A DNA stretch of 64,000 bases, taken from Bdellovibrionales bacterium GWA2_49_15. Lineage in GTDB: Bacteria > Bdellovibrionota > Bacteriovoracia > Bacteriovoracales > Bacteriovoracaceae. Under the pieces are notes generated by a model. The model saw nothing but the letters and a program-made list of their open reading frames with translations. It was not told the origin of the DNA and did no database searches. This document shows, piece by piece, positions 16,407 through 25,617 of this stretch (positions are counted from its first letter, which is position 1; each line of letters opens with the position of its first letter). The position numbers were made by a program, and so were the translations under genes. Where the stretch lies: the NCBI GenBank assembly GCA_001769855.1, contig MEPP01000027.1:21072-85071 (forward strand). Direction: 5' to 3'.

Positions 16407-16442
16407 AGAAGGGGCCAGGATTTCTCCCGGCCCCTTCTTTTC
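16407..16442 (+). terminator. Rho-independent terminator
   Basis: AGAAGGGGCC pairs perfectly with GGCCCCTTCT across a 12-base loop and is followed by TTTT. It closes the small 64-residue gene and lies between convergent genes, so it may serve both. Confidence 0.8.
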
Positions 16443-16461
16443 ACACTTGAAGATCAGTTCA

Positions 16462-17079
16462 TTAAAAGTCGTTGTAACCAAAGTCAGGCGATGGTTGTCC
16501 GCAACGTTTCCACTGAATCTTATAAACAATTCCGGCCTTGAAGTCTGCCGTATCAACCGTGGCAAGAGCGTCTTGTCCGCTTGTTCTAAGAGTCATGGCG
16601 GAGTTTACACGAAGATTCACGTCGGCCCCGCAAGGAGACCATACCAACGCTTCAATTCCCAGATTATTGGTGATCAGGTAATCTGTATCTTGATAGCCGA
16701 CAAAGGTTCTATCAGCACGTGGTCCTCTCTGTCCCGCAAAGAAATATTCGGCGGAAAAACGCGCCTGAGCGCCGACAGGAAGAGTGACGTAACCACGATA
16801 GTCGGCCGTGATAATACTGATAGAGTAACCTTGGGGAACATGCACGGGGATGGCAATGTTACATGACTTACGATCAAGTCTTTTATAGCGATCCACCTGC
16901 ACCGCAAACTGATCAAAAATTAAAGTGAGGGCCTTGGCATCAGGACTGAGTGTGACAGAAGCACTGCCGGCAGGGCAGCCTGTTCCACCGTATCCTGGAT
17001 TGCCAAGACTAATGTCATCGGCCATAACGGGTGCAGAGATCAATGCGAGCGTAACCAGTTTCAATAAAAATTTCTTCAT
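16462..17079 (-). CDS. Secreted DUF4360-like protein (paralogue 1)
   Basis: The start is set at 17079 (ATG after GGGAGAAG), giving 205 residues with a signal peptide (MKKFLLKLVTLALISAPVMA). The mature region has GYGGTGCPAGSASVTLSPD, ALTLIFDQFAVQ and a paired Cys set, matching the general pattern of DUF4360 secreted proteins (G-GCP-G--SV-LS-D---LT--FD-F). The function of the family is not established. It is divergent from a second, longer member at 17368 with which it shares the LSP-...LFDQF core, so the two are paralogues that probably arose by duplication and inversion. The long reading frame upstream to 17226 is an extension across the promoter and is not used. Confidence 0.75.
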   Translation of the reverse strand: MKKFLLKLVTLALISAPVMADDISLGNPGYGGTGCPAGSASVTLSPDAKALTLIFDQFAVQVDRYKRLDRKSCNIAIPVHVPQGYSISIITADYRGYVTLPVGAQARFSAEYFFAGQRGPRADRTFVGYQDTDYLITNNLGIEALVWSPCGADVNLRVNSAMTLRTSGQDALATVDTADFKAGIVYKIQWKRCGQPSPDFGYNDF

Positions 17080-17209
17080 AACAACTTCTCCCTTTTCTTG
17101 AGTTGCAAAGAAAGCGCAAGTCCAAATCTGCTTTTCTTCGATGGGGCCAGAATAGAAAAAAAAAAAAATAAAGGAAAGCAAAACAAACAAGTGTGAACTA
17201 GAAACTGCA

Positions 17210-17272
17210 CCACGTGGAAGCACCAAAAAAATTGTATATAAGGATGCACGAGCACTCTCACTCCACGTGGAG
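17210..17272. promoter_or_regulatory. Two CCACGTGG boxes in the shared DUF4360 promoter region
   Basis: CCACGTGG occurs at 17210-17217 and again at 17263-17270, the second inside the 12-bp palindrome CTCCACGTGGAG. The centres are 53 bp apart, close to five helical turns, in the gap between the two divergent paralogues. The arrangement fits a dimeric or looping regulator controlling both genes. Confidence 0.45.
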
Positions 17273-17367
17273 CGTTTTGTAATGCGCAGTCATGAAAATA
17301 TATTTCACTTTTTTGCGCCCGGGTGTAGTTGTTTTGTGTCGGGAAGGGGTTTCAAAAGGAGAGAGAA

Positions 17368-18225
17368 ATGAAAAAAAAGTTTTTGCTGGGTGCGGTGATG
17401 ATGGTTAGCACCATCCTCTATAGTGCGGAGTTACCGTTTCAATTTACCAATATCTCTTTGCAGGGTACCGGTTGCCCGGAGGGAACCTATCAGGTGGTCC
17501 TCTCTCCTAATAACCAGGCGCTCTCGGTCTTGTTTGATCAGTTTACCGTCCAGGCCCCTATGGAAAGTACCAACGCTGGTGGACGACGAGTTGATAACAC
17601 CATCAATAATAAGATTTGCGACATTATTGTTAAGGCGAATCTAAAAGAGGGTGAGCAGGTCGCGAACATTAAAGTCAATGTGGATCTTCGCGGCGCCGTT
17701 CAGCTCGATCCCATGGCAGAAGCTCTGGTGCGGACCCTCTTCCTGGAATGGACCGGCCCCCGAGGTTTCGGCTCGGCAGGGCGTGCGGTCGTAGGTGAAA
17801 AGCAATGGCGCAATTTGACCCCCGATCCGCTGGATGAAGAATGGCAACTGTCGCAGGAAAAAAATATTTTAACCGATCGCAGTCACTGTGCGCGCGGGCA
17901 TGATCGCGAAATTAAATTTGTCATTAAAAACGTTATTTTTTCGCGTATCAATCCTGCCGCTCCCAACTCTCTGGCAGTCTTGAGTCTTGATAGTGCCGAC
18001 GTGGCCGGGTCCTTGCGCATGCAAATTGGCACGAGGCCCTGCACAGGTGGGGCACCGTCTGTTGGTAACGGCAATGGGAATGGAGGAGGAAGGCCTACCC
18101 CCCCGATAACTCCGGGCCCTAATCGTCCATTCCCTGCGCCGGGGCCATCTGTCGGAGGAGGAGCGCCTGGGCATTCCTGTCCGGGTGGTGTGTGGAATCC
18201 GGGGCTTAGGAGATGTGTTTTTTAA
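17368..18225 (+). CDS. Secreted DUF4360-like protein with Gly/Pro-rich tail (paralogue 2)
   Basis: Start at ATG 17368 after AAAAGGAGAG gives 285 residues with a signal peptide ending LYSA. The N-terminal two thirds match paralogue 1 (GTGCPEGTYQVVLSPNNQAL, VLFDQFTVQ, ICDIIVKANL). After about residue 220 comes a low-complexity tail rich in Gly, Asn and Pro (GNGNGNGGGRPTPP...GPNRPF), ending in CPGGVWNPGLRRCVF, whose two Cys may form a small disulfide loop. The tail is likely flexible, perhaps for wall or surface contact. The family role is unknown; the tail marks a difference in job from its divergent paralogue. Confidence 0.75.
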   Translation: MKKKFLLGAVMMVSTILYSAELPFQFTNISLQGTGCPEGTYQVVLSPNNQALSVLFDQFTVQAPMESTNAGGRRVDNTINNKICDIIVKANLKEGEQVANIKVNVDLRGAVQLDPMAEALVRTLFLEWTGPRGFGSAGRAVVGEKQWRNLTPDPLDEEWQLSQEKNILTDRSHCARGHDREIKFVIKNVIFSRINPAAPNSLAVLSLDSADVAGSLRMQIGTRPCTGGAPSVGNGNGNGGGRPTPPITPGPNRPFPAPGPSVGGGAPGHSCPGGVWNPGLRRCVF

Positions 18226-18414
18226 TGATTGTAAAGTGGCCTGTAAGGATTACTGAGTGTCAAAACATCACCGAAGGACCCTTCTTGCGGTGTTGGAATT
18301 TGAAAAAATATTACATTTGGCGAGTTTATGCCTTTTGACGGACTAATTTTTTTCCCCCCCCTTGAATCCTTGGTAAGGTGTGCCCATGGAAAGCAACCTA
18401 TTAAGGGAAGGGGT

Positions 18415-19185
18415 ATGACCTTAGTTGAACAGCTGAAAGATGTCATAAACGAATACTTTTCGAAGTATCCCAATACTTCGATCAACGGGCTGGCGATGCG
18501 CTCGAGCGTCGGCGCCACCACTCTTCGAAGAATTTTATCCTTGGAGATAAAAGGCGATCCCTCGCCGCACACGGTTTTAAATATTGCCAGCGCCATTTCA
18601 AAAGAAAAACGCCTCTCCAAGCTGGTGCAGATGTTTGACGGGCCGATGGGGGAGTTGATACGCGAATCCTTTTCGACCTATGTCGAGGTGGATGCCCCCC
18701 ATAAGTTTGATCCCGATTTGAACGAAGTGCTGCGGGATCGGTTGAGTTATTTTGTCTATAAACTAACCGCCAACCGCAGTGGTGCCCGCGAGGATGAGAT
18801 TTTTGATTTGTTCGGGCTTCCCGGCGTCGAGCGTTTGAAGAAGTTACGCAAAGAAAATCTGGTCAGGCTTGAAGGTGCGCAATATCACGCCGTGGAAAAA
18901 AACTTTTCCCTGGATTTGAGCGTGGCCAAAGAACATCTGCCCGAGCTGGTCAAATTTTATCGCCCGGAAAACCTCGATCGCGGTCTCAATATCTTCTACA
19001 CCCTGTCAGAATCCTTGAATGAGGAGGCGATCAAGAAAGTTAAGGCCATTCAACATGAAGCTGCCAAGAAAATATATGAAATCATGAACGCGCCCGAAAG
19101 TGACGGCACGATCCCATACTTTACCGTTCAGCTTGCCGATGTGCTTGGTGCGTGCGAAAAACGTGAGCAAGGAGTACTCCAATGA
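18415..19185 (+). CDS. TIGR02147-like regulator with N-terminal HTH
   Basis: The start at ATG 18415 follows an AGGGAAGGGG site; the 256-residue product has a helix-turn-helix-like stretch (SINGLAMRSSVGATTLRRIL) and then a helical region with DLFGLPGVERLKKLRKENLV, where the C-terminal half looks like a second winged helix. The layout resembles the TIGR02147 paralogous family known from Fibrobacter and Bdellovibrio, which supports the taxonomic guess. The stop overlaps the start of the following small secreted protein (ATGA), so the two are translationally coupled. The regulator may therefore control, or respond to, the secreted product; this is inference. Confidence 0.6.
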   Translation: MTLVEQLKDVINEYFSKYPNTSINGLAMRSSVGATTLRRILSLEIKGDPSPHTVLNIASAISKEKRLSKLVQMFDGPMGELIRESFSTYVEVDAPHKFDPDLNEVLRDRLSYFVYKLTANRSGAREDEIFDLFGLPGVERLKKLRKENLVRLEGAQYHAVEKNFSLDLSVAKEHLPELVKFYRPENLDRGLNIFYTLSESLNEEAIKKVKAIQHEAAKKIYEIMNAPESDGTIPYFTVQLADVLGACEKREQGVLQ

Positions 19186-19589
19186 AAAGCCTCATTTTAA
19201 TGGCCTTTCTACTTTTGATCTGTTTTTCCAACTCCCGCGCGGGGGAGTTCACCGGGGCCGGGAAAAGGGCGGTTGCGGTGTTGGAAGCACAGGCCATCTC
19301 CTGGGCCAATCTGGAGCGAAGCGGACATGGGCTGGTTGCCAACGGGGAATTCACCGGTGGTGGCAAATCGGTGAGTATGCCTAAGCTCAAATATGTGGTG
19401 GCCCCAGACGAGGCCTACGAAATTAGTGATATCGACAGCATCAAATTTAAGCCTGCGTCGGGCAATATGATACGTCCTGCGGTTGATGGCCTGCCCGCCA
19501 ATAAGACTTGGAGTGATGTGGAATTTCTTGAGGCCCATGGGCGGAGACTGAATCCCGCCGCTTTGGAAGCCGTCATCTACAAAAAGTAA
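19182..19589 (+). CDS. Small secreted protein coupled to the regulator
   Basis: The 135-residue product has a signal peptide (MKSLILMAFLLLICFSNSRA). The mature form has two copies of a GEFTG-GK motif (GEFTGAGKRAVA and GEFTGGGKSVSM) about 33 residues apart. No known domain is recognised. The ATG overlaps the regulator stop by 4 bp. A gap of about 16 bp to the first candidate ung start means it may share a transcript with ung as well. Confidence 0.65.
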   Translation: MKSLILMAFLLLICFSNSRAGEFTGAGKRAVAVLEAQAISWANLERSGHGLVANGEFTGGGKSVSMPKLKYVVAPDEAYEISDIDSIKFKPASGNMIRPAVDGLPANKTWSDVEFLEAHGRRLNPAALEAVIYKK

Positions 19590-19626
19590 CTGGCCTTAAT
19601 ATTGCGTGCAGTTTATCTTTTGTCCC

Positions 19627-20298
19627 ATGACAGGGAAATTGCACGCAAGCTGGCAGGAGCATCTGGGGAAAGAGTTAAATGCTCCCTATATGCTCGAGCT
19701 AAAGAAATTTTTAGCCGCCGAGTTAAAAAAGAAAAAAATTATCTATCCCCACGGGCGTGATATTTTCAATGCCTTCAATCTGACGCCCCTTGATCAGGTC
19801 AAGGTTGTGATCATCGGCCAAGATCCTTATCATGGCCCCGGCCAGGCGCACGGGCTGTGTTTTTCTGTCTTACCAGGGGTCCCCATCCCCCCCTCTCTGG
19901 TGAATATTTACAAGGAAATTGCCAGCGAATTCAAAACCACGATGCCCAGTCACGGGTGCCTGGTTGATTGGGCCCGCCAGGGGGTCTTGCTTCTCAATAC
20001 CACCCTAACCGTTGAGCAACATCAGGCTATGTCCCATGCCGGTAAAGGCTGGGAGCAGTTCACCGATTATGTGGTCGAGATTCTCAACTCCACTCGGCAA
20101 AATCTGGTTTTTTTTCTGTGGGGTTCCCATGCTCAAAAAAAGGCCCAGAATGTGGATCGAAAAAAACATCTCGTGCTGACCGCTCCCCATCCATCACCCT
20201 TGTCCGCCTATCGCGGTTTTCTGGGGTGTGGACATTTTCAAAAGGCCAACCAGTACCTGACCGATCATGGTCAGACTGCCATCAATTGGGTGCTGTAG
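19627..20298 (+). CDS. ung: Uracil-DNA glycosylase, family 1
   Basis: Family-1 enzymes remove uracil from DNA after cytosine deamination or dUTP incorporation. The catalytic motif [18 protein letters not shown] is intact (Asp at about 66), as are LLLNTTLTV and the DNA-intercalation loop HPSPLSA. From the ATG at 19627 the length is 223 residues, matching the usual 220-230; a GTG at 19606 is an alternative start and neither has a good Shine-Dalgarno site. Cytoplasmic. Its context, after a regulator and a secreted protein and before fliN, is not functionally informative. Confidence 0.95.
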   Translation: MTGKLHASWQEHLGKELNAPYMLELKKFLAAELKKKKIIYPHGRDIFNAFNLTPLDQVKVVIIGQDPYHGPGQAHGLCFSVLPGVPIPPSLVNIYKEIASEFKTTMPSHGCLVDWARQGVLLLNTTLTVEQHQAMSHAGKGWEQFTDYVVEILNSTRQNLVFFLWGSHAQKKAQNVDRKKHLVLTAPHPSPLSAYRGFLGCGHFQKANQYLTDHGQTAINWVL

Positions 20299-20389
20299 GA
20301 AAAAAAATCCCTTTTTCAAAAAGCTCATATATTCCATGGTATATATATTCTATGGGGAATCAGGAAAACTGACTTTTTTGGACGGCATA

Positions 20390-20644
20390 ATGGAAGACGT
20401 AGGCGAGTTGTCGTGGCTGCATAATGTTCCGATGAAGGTTACGGTCGAACTTGGACAGGGGCAACTCTCCATTCGCGATCTGCTGCTCATGGTACAGGGG
20501 ACGGTGCTGGAATTAGATAAGTTGGCCGGAGAGCCTTTGGAGGTTCTGGTAAATGACCGACTTGTCAGCCGTGGTGAAGTGGTTATGATCAATGAAAAAT
20601 ATGGAATCCGACTCACGGATGTTATCAATCCCGACGAGAAGTGA
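20390..20644 (+). CDS. fliN: Flagellar motor switch protein FliN
   Basis: The 84-residue product is essentially one SpoA/FliN C-terminal domain: VPMKVTVELGQGQLSIRDLL, then GTVLELDKLAGEPLEVLVN and GEVVMINEKYGIRLTDVI. FliN forms part of the C-ring that binds CheY-P and couples to the export apparatus. Type III secretion SctQ proteins share this domain, but the short single-domain form and motifs fit FliN better. It stands alone: no fliM, fliG or other flagellar gene is in the window. The start is taken at ATG 20390, although the frame extends upstream to 20267 through an AT-rich stretch without domain match. Confidence 0.85.
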   Translation: MEDVGELSWLHNVPMKVTVELGQGQLSIRDLLLMVQGTVLELDKLAGEPLEVLVNDRLVSRGEVVMINEKYGIRLTDVINPDEK

Positions 20645-20721
20645 GCTGATCGTTAAACTCGCAACACTTTAATCTGAAATCCGCTAGAATATCTATATGG
20701 TTGCTACTCTGGGTTTCGTCC

Positions 20722-23583
20722 ATGTTTTCAAAGCATGAAAAAAAAAGTTTGAGCTGCGGGATATTTGCTCTTGCCATCAGCTTTCTTGTTCTTGGCATGT
20801 GGTTCACCCGTGGTGCGGGCATTCTTGCCTTTGGAAGTAACTATATCCCCATGGCCCCAAGTACCGCCTTGCTTTTTGCCCTATGTGGAATGGGCCTGAT
20901 CATTCGCAATATAAAAATCAGGGAAGCGATTCAATTTTGGCTCTTTCTCATTTTTAGTTTTGTGATCTTTTCATTTTCGGCCTTAAAACTGTCTGAGGTG
21001 CTGCTCGATCTAACTTTTCAATTTGAAAAGTTTTTTTGGAGTCACGAAGGTCTCATTAATGGGGTTCCCACCGGTCGAATGTCGCCCTTGACGGCGTCGG
21101 GATTAATGATCTTGAGCGGTATTTTTCTTGCTTACGCCTATAATAAAAAAATGATCGCCGCCATCCTAAACATGCCCCTTTTGTTTATGAGTATGGTGCT
21201 GCTGATCGGCTACGCCTTCGAAACTCCATTCTTCTATGGCGGCACGGTTGTCCCTGTCGCTCTGCTTACCGCCTTTGTATTTCTTGTGATGAGTGTGGGG
21301 ATTCTCTACGCCAATGGAGCTGACACATGGCCTGTCCGCTTAATCGCTGACGGAAAGTCTTATGCCTTACTAATCCGCTGGATTCTTCCACTCTCGTTGT
21401 TCTTTGTTTTTTTTAGCGGTTTTATTACCTTGAAGCTGGCGGCCATCACCAGTGTCGGCCATGCCACCGCCGCGGCCCTGTCTTCGGTGGTGGCGATCTT
21501 AATCGTTCCCTATGTTGCCATTCGCATCTCGCAGAAAATAGGCATGGCCCTGGATAAAAGAACGGAGGAGCTAAGCCAAAACCTGACTCTGCTTCAAACC
21601 ACCAACAATCAACTGAATTCTGCCGTTGCTCAGTTGCAGGCCTCAGAGCAGCAGCTCCGCGCGATGAACCAGCATCTACGCGCCTCAGGTGAGCAGCTCG
21701 ACGTTAGTGAAAGTCGCTTTAAAACCATCATTAGCGAGGCCCCGATGGGGATCGCCTTGATTGACTCGGTTTCCGGACTTATCCAAGAGGTCAACCCGAT
21801 GTTCGCTTCTATTGCCGGTCGAAGCGCGCAGGAGCTTGTCTCTATGGACTGGATGAGCATCACCCATCCTGAAGATATCACAGAAGTGGTGACCAACATG
21901 ACCCTTCTCAAGGCGGGAAAGATTTCCAAATTTAACATGCAGAAGCGTTATCTCCGCAAAGACGGTAATATTGTCTGGGTTGAGATGACTCTTTCACCAA
22001 TGGCGGTGGGCCCTAAAACACCGATGCGCTACCTTTGCATGGTGGCGGATATTACCGAACGGAAAAAGGCCGAGTCCGATCTCAAAAACCAACAGCTTCT
22101 CCTCAATAAAACAAGTAAGATTGCCAAGCTGGGTGGCTGGGAAATTAATTTGATAACAGAGGAGCTGGCCTGGACAGAAGAGGTCTATCGTATCCATGAG
22201 GTTGATGCGGCCTTCCTCCCCACCGTCAGAAAGGCCATTTCCTTTTATGCACCGACCTCAATTCCCATCATCGAAAAAGCCGTTCAACGGGCGATGGAAT
22301 TGAAAGAGCCTTTTGACTTGAATCTTGAGATCATCACGGCGAAAGGCAATCATCGCTGGGTCAGGGCGATCGGGGAGTACGATAGCGAAAAGCGAATCTA
22401 TGGAATTTTCCAGGATGTCTCGGAAAAATATAAACTCGAGCAGGAAAAGGTCCAAATTCAGGCGCAGCTCCTGCATTCAGCCAAACTTGCCTCCATCGGA
22501 ACGCTTGCGGCAGGCGTCGCTCACGAGATTAACAATCCCTTGGCAATTATCGCCGGTAATACCGAAATCATGCAAGCTAAATGCACAGACACCTGCATGC
22601 AAGAGAACCCTGTGCGGCTGAAGAAAATTCAAAGCGCGATTACCCGAATCGCGGGAATCGTCAATGGCCTGAGGTCCTATGCCAGAGTCGATAGTGAGAA
22701 GATTGAGAGTGTGGATCTGCATCGGTGTATCAGCGAAATGTTACTGCTGATCAAGGACATGTACGAAAAGGAAAACATCAAGATTGAAACGAATTTTCAT
22801 GCTGAAAATTTTATGGTCAAGGGAAATGTTGGAAAGCTCCAACAGGTTATCTTAAATATTATTGGAAATTCCAAAGATGCCTTGGTCGGAATCCAAAATG
22901 GCACCATCATAATTTCTACCGGAGATCAAAATGAAAATGTACTATTGGAGATTGGGGATAATGGCCCGGGAATTCCAAAAAATCTGATGCCTCAAATCTT
23001 CGATCCTTTCTTCACCACCAAGGAAACAGGAAAAGGAACTGGGCTTGGTCTTGCCATCAGTCAAACCATCATCAGCTCTTTCGGCGGCACGATCCAGGTG
23101 GAAAAAAACCAAGAGAGTGGTGCCACCTTTAAAATATTCCTGCCCAGGTCTCTGGTGCAAAAACAAACCTGTGAAAAAGCTCTGGCGACAGAGGATGATG
23201 ATTTTCAGCTTTCTGGCTCCGCGCTGGTGGTTGATGACGAGGAGTATATTCGCGATATTTTAACCGCATATTTATCTTCCTTCGGTTTAGAGGTCGTCCA
23301 GGCGCAAGATGGGGATGCGGCCTATAATATTATTTTGAAAAAGAAATTTGATTATATTATTACGGATTTGCAGATGCCCAAGATGAATGGCGATGAGTTT
23401 TTGGAGAAAATAAAAGGTGAAAATCTGGCGGGCGATGCAAAATGTCTGGTGATCACAGGCGGTCTCATGGGTGATTACTTTCCCGAGAGGCGTCAGGCCC
23501 TGGAGAGAAACACCGATGCTTATCTCTATAAACCATTTCAGAAAAGCGACATCATCAAGATATTAAAGTTCTTAAAGTCATAA
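20722..23583 (+). CDS. Membrane hybrid histidine kinase with PAS domains and receiver
   Basis: This 953-residue sensor has about eight hydrophobic helices in the first 280 residues (a MASE-like integral sensory region), then a coiled coil (about 285-330), and two PAS domains (about 330-450 and 455-575). A HisKA region has the phospho-acceptor His at 601 (GVAHEINNPLAIIAGN). The ATPase domain has NIIGNSKDAL, GDNGPGIP and GTGLGLAI motifs, and a C-terminal receiver has the acceptor Asp at 882 (DYIITDLQMPKMNG). All catalytic residues appear intact. The signal is unknown and no partner regulator is adjacent. The start at ATG 20722 is chosen over the earlier TTG at 20701. Its 3' end overlaps sbcC by 6 bp on the opposite strand. 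Confidence 0.92.
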   Translation: MFSKHEKKSLSCGIFALAISFLVLGMWFTRGAGILAFGSNYIPMAPSTALLFALCGMGLIIRNIKIREAIQFWLFLIFSFVIFSFSALKLSEVLLDLTFQFEKFFWSHEGLINGVPTGRMSPLTASGLMILSGIFLAYAYNKKMIAAILNMPLLFMSMVLLIGYAFETPFFYGGTVVPVALLTAFVFLVMSVGILYANGADTWPVRLIADGKSYALLIRWILPLSLFFVFFSGFITLKLAAITSVGHATAAALSSVVAILIVPYVAIRISQKIGMALDKRTEELSQNLTLLQTTNNQLNSAVAQLQASEQQLRAMNQHLRASGEQLDVSESRFKTIISEAPMGIALIDSVSGLIQEVNPMFASIAGRSAQELVSMDWMSITHPEDITEVVTNMTLLKAGKISKFNMQKRYLRKDGNIVWVEMTLSPMAVGPKTPMRYLCMVADITERKKAESDLKNQQLLLNKTSKIAKLGGWEINLITEELAWTEEVYRIHEVDAAFLPTVRKAISFYAPTSIPIIEKAVQRAMELKEPFDLNLEIITAKGNHRWVRAIGEYDSEKRIYGIFQDVSEKYKLEQEKVQIQAQLLHSAKLASIGTLAAGVAHEINNPLAIIAGNTEIMQAKCTDTCMQENPVRLKKIQSAITRIAGIVNGLRSYARVDSEKIESVDLHRCISEMLLLIKDMYEKENIKIETNFHAENFMVKGNVGKLQQVILNIIGNSKDALVGIQNGTIIISTGDQNENVLLEIGDNGPGIPKNLMPQIFDPFFTTKETGKGTGLGLAISQTIISSFGGTIQVEKNQESGATFKIFLPRSLVQKQTCEKALATEDDDFQLSGSALVVDDEEYIRDILTAYLSSFGLEVVQAQDGDAAYNIILKKKFDYIITDLQMPKMNGDEFLEKIKGENLAGDAKCLVITGGLMGDYFPERRQALERNTDAYLYKPFQKSDIIKILKFLKS

Positions 23584-25617
23584 ATTTCTCATGGCAATCG
23601 TGGAGCTGCCTTTGGCATTTTTAGTAATCTGAAAATGGGTGGGAAGCTGGTCGTTGAGTGAGGGAATATGGGAAATAATGCCCACCTGCTTTCCTTGACT
23701 TGCCAGAAGCTGCAGACCCTCCAGTGTTTCCTGCAAAGAATCGGCATCCAAGCTGCCCAGACCTTCATCAATAAAAAACGATTCGATTTCTGCATTACCC
23801 TTGAAAAGTTCCGACAGGGCCAGGGCCAGGGCCAGGCCGACGAGGAACGTTTCTCCCCCCGAAAGGGAAGCCATTTTGCGCCGGTGTCCGGATTTATTAC
23901 CGGCGATAAAGAAGGTGTCCTGAACAAAAAATTCGTGCCCGTGGGAGCTGGCACCGGCGAGTAAACGGTAGCGCCCCTGACAGAAGGCCGCCAGCTCACG
24001 GTTGGCAAGATGAATGAGATAATCCTCTATGGAGGTCAAAATATAGTCGCGAAATTCGCCTCGCCCCAAGACCTTGAGCAGATCAGTGAGGGGAAGATAT
24101 CGACCCATCAGCTCGTCCAGCGCGTGCTTAACCTGGCCCAGGTCGACAATAACCTGAGACTGGAACTGCCGGGCGACAGAGTCCTCCTTGAGCTGGTTTT
24201 TCAGAAAAGCAAGATCACTTTCAATTTGTATTTTCTGCTGGGCCAGTTCGTTTTTGAGAAACAAATCCAGCGAGGAAAAAAGTTGCTGAGGATTGAGGGC
24301 CTCATCTTTTTGGGCGATAAAGGTCAGCGACTGCACGGATGTTTTAAAGCCCTCATTAAAATCATCAAGGGTTAACTTCCTGGCGAGGACATCCAAGGTC
24401 TGGAGTATTGAGACCACCGTGGCTTCAATTTCTCTGATCTGCCCGTCACAAAGGTCACGCTGATTGAGGTAGTAATCGCGTTTCCTTTTGTGCTCAAAAA
24501 GCTGACTTTGAAGCTGGTCACGTTTCTGCTGGAGTGAATTGAGGACATCACTGTATTTGGCAAGGGGCCCATTAATAGAAATGGCAGGTCCCTCGGTTCT
24601 GGCCTTTTTGAGAAGGGCCAGGCGATCTTCCCATTTTTGAAATAGAAGCTGGATTTTGCTCATGATCGGTGAGGCATCGGCAACCACCTTCTGGAGTGCA
24701 AGCTCTTCACCTTGAATATGCTTGAGCTTCCCATAGGCACGAAGCGAGGTTTCGAAATCAGACTGGGCGGTGGCGATCTCCTCAGAGATCACCTCCAGCT
24801 CGCGAAAAGATTTTCGATATAAAATTTGCGTCTGATCAGAGGCGCGCTCATGATTTTGGCGTTCTTGAATGGAACTTTGAAGCTTGGCATAAATGGCGAG
24901 GGCACCTTTGGCCTCTTTTTCAAAAGAGCTGAGAACATTCAAGGCATTTACCTTGGTGAGGATGGAGGCCTCCAAAGCTTCGTCGGGGCAATGACGGGCG
25001 GGAGAGCGTTCTTGAATTTCCTGAAGCTGGGAATGTTTGGCCTTCAGGATATTGATCTCAGTGAGCATGGCATTGGCCTTTACCCACAAGAGAGAGTTGA
25101 ACTCTTTCATCGAAGGACCATGCCAGAGAGTTTCCAAAATATCCCGTCGCTCATTGGGGCTGGCGAGGATAAAGCGGGAAAACTCACCCTGAGGCAGGAT
25201 GACCGTTTTGGTAAATTGCTCAAAACTCAGACCAAGAATTTCCTCCGCTCCGCCTTCGACCGGCACACCTTCCTTAAAAATATCACGCTTCACCACGGGA
25301 TTTTTAAAGACCGTGCCGTCAACCTTGCGCAATCGGCAGGACCAGATGGCCTCAAAATTATGTGGGCCATGGGAAAAGGAAAGACGAATAGAACCTTCGG
25401 CTTCTCCTTGGGAAATAAAATCGGCGGAGCTGAGGGCCTTTTTTGGAGAGCGCCCATAAAGCGCGAGGCAAAGGGTCGCCAGAATGGTTGATTTTCCCGC
25501 ACCGGTGGCCCCGGTGATGGCGAAGAGCTCCTGCTCGCCACGGGTTCGCTCAATCTCGATTGAGTGCACCCCCTTAAAGCAGGCAATATTATGAAGGGTG
25601 AGCAGCTTGATTCTCAT
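23578..25617 (-). CDS. sbcC: Exonuclease SbcC, short form
   Basis: SbcC is the SMC-like ATPase of the SbcCD nuclease, which opens hairpins and removes protein-blocked DNA ends. Walker A (GATGAGKST, about residue 35), the ABC signature SLSGGETFLVGLALALAL and Walker B FFIDEGLGSLD are intact. The protein is only 679 residues, compared with about 1000 in well-studied members, so the coiled coil is much shorter. I see no CXXC zinc hook in the middle: only isolated Cys residues occur (RHCPDE, RDLCDG). The region near residue 345 (INGPLAKYSDVL) may be the hinge. It overlaps sbcD by 29 bp, consistent with a coupled operon. Confidence 0.92.
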   Translation of the reverse strand: MRIKLLTLHNIACFKGVHSIEIERTRGEQELFAITGATGAGKSTILATLCLALYGRSPKKALSSADFISQGEAEGSIRLSFSHGPHNFEAIWSCRLRKVDGTVFKNPVVKRDIFKEGVPVEGGAEEILGLSFEQFTKTVILPQGEFSRFILASPNERRDILETLWHGPSMKEFNSLLWVKANAMLTEINILKAKHSQLQEIQERSPARHCPDEALEASILTKVNALNVLSSFEKEAKGALAIYAKLQSSIQERQNHERASDQTQILYRKSFRELEVISEEIATAQSDFETSLRAYGKLKHIQGEELALQKVVADASPIMSKIQLLFQKWEDRLALLKKARTEGPAISINGPLAKYSDVLNSLQQKRDQLQSQLFEHKRKRDYYLNQRDLCDGQIREIEATVVSILQTLDVLARKLTLDDFNEGFKTSVQSLTFIAQKDEALNPQQLFSSLDLFLKNELAQQKIQIESDLAFLKNQLKEDSVARQFQSQVIVDLGQVKHALDELMGRYLPLTDLLKVLGRGEFRDYILTSIEDYLIHLANRELAAFCQGRYRLLAGASSHGHEFFVQDTFFIAGNKSGHRRKMASLSGGETFLVGLALALALSELFKGNAEIESFFIDEGLGSLDADSLQETLEGLQLLASQGKQVGIISHIPSLNDQLPTHFQITKNAKGSSTIAMRNL

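Noticed and set aside
24010-25491. Plus-strand open frames of 121 and 221 codons
   Set aside because: Antisense to sbcC; no ribosome site or recognisable domain, while sbcC has complete ATPase motifs.
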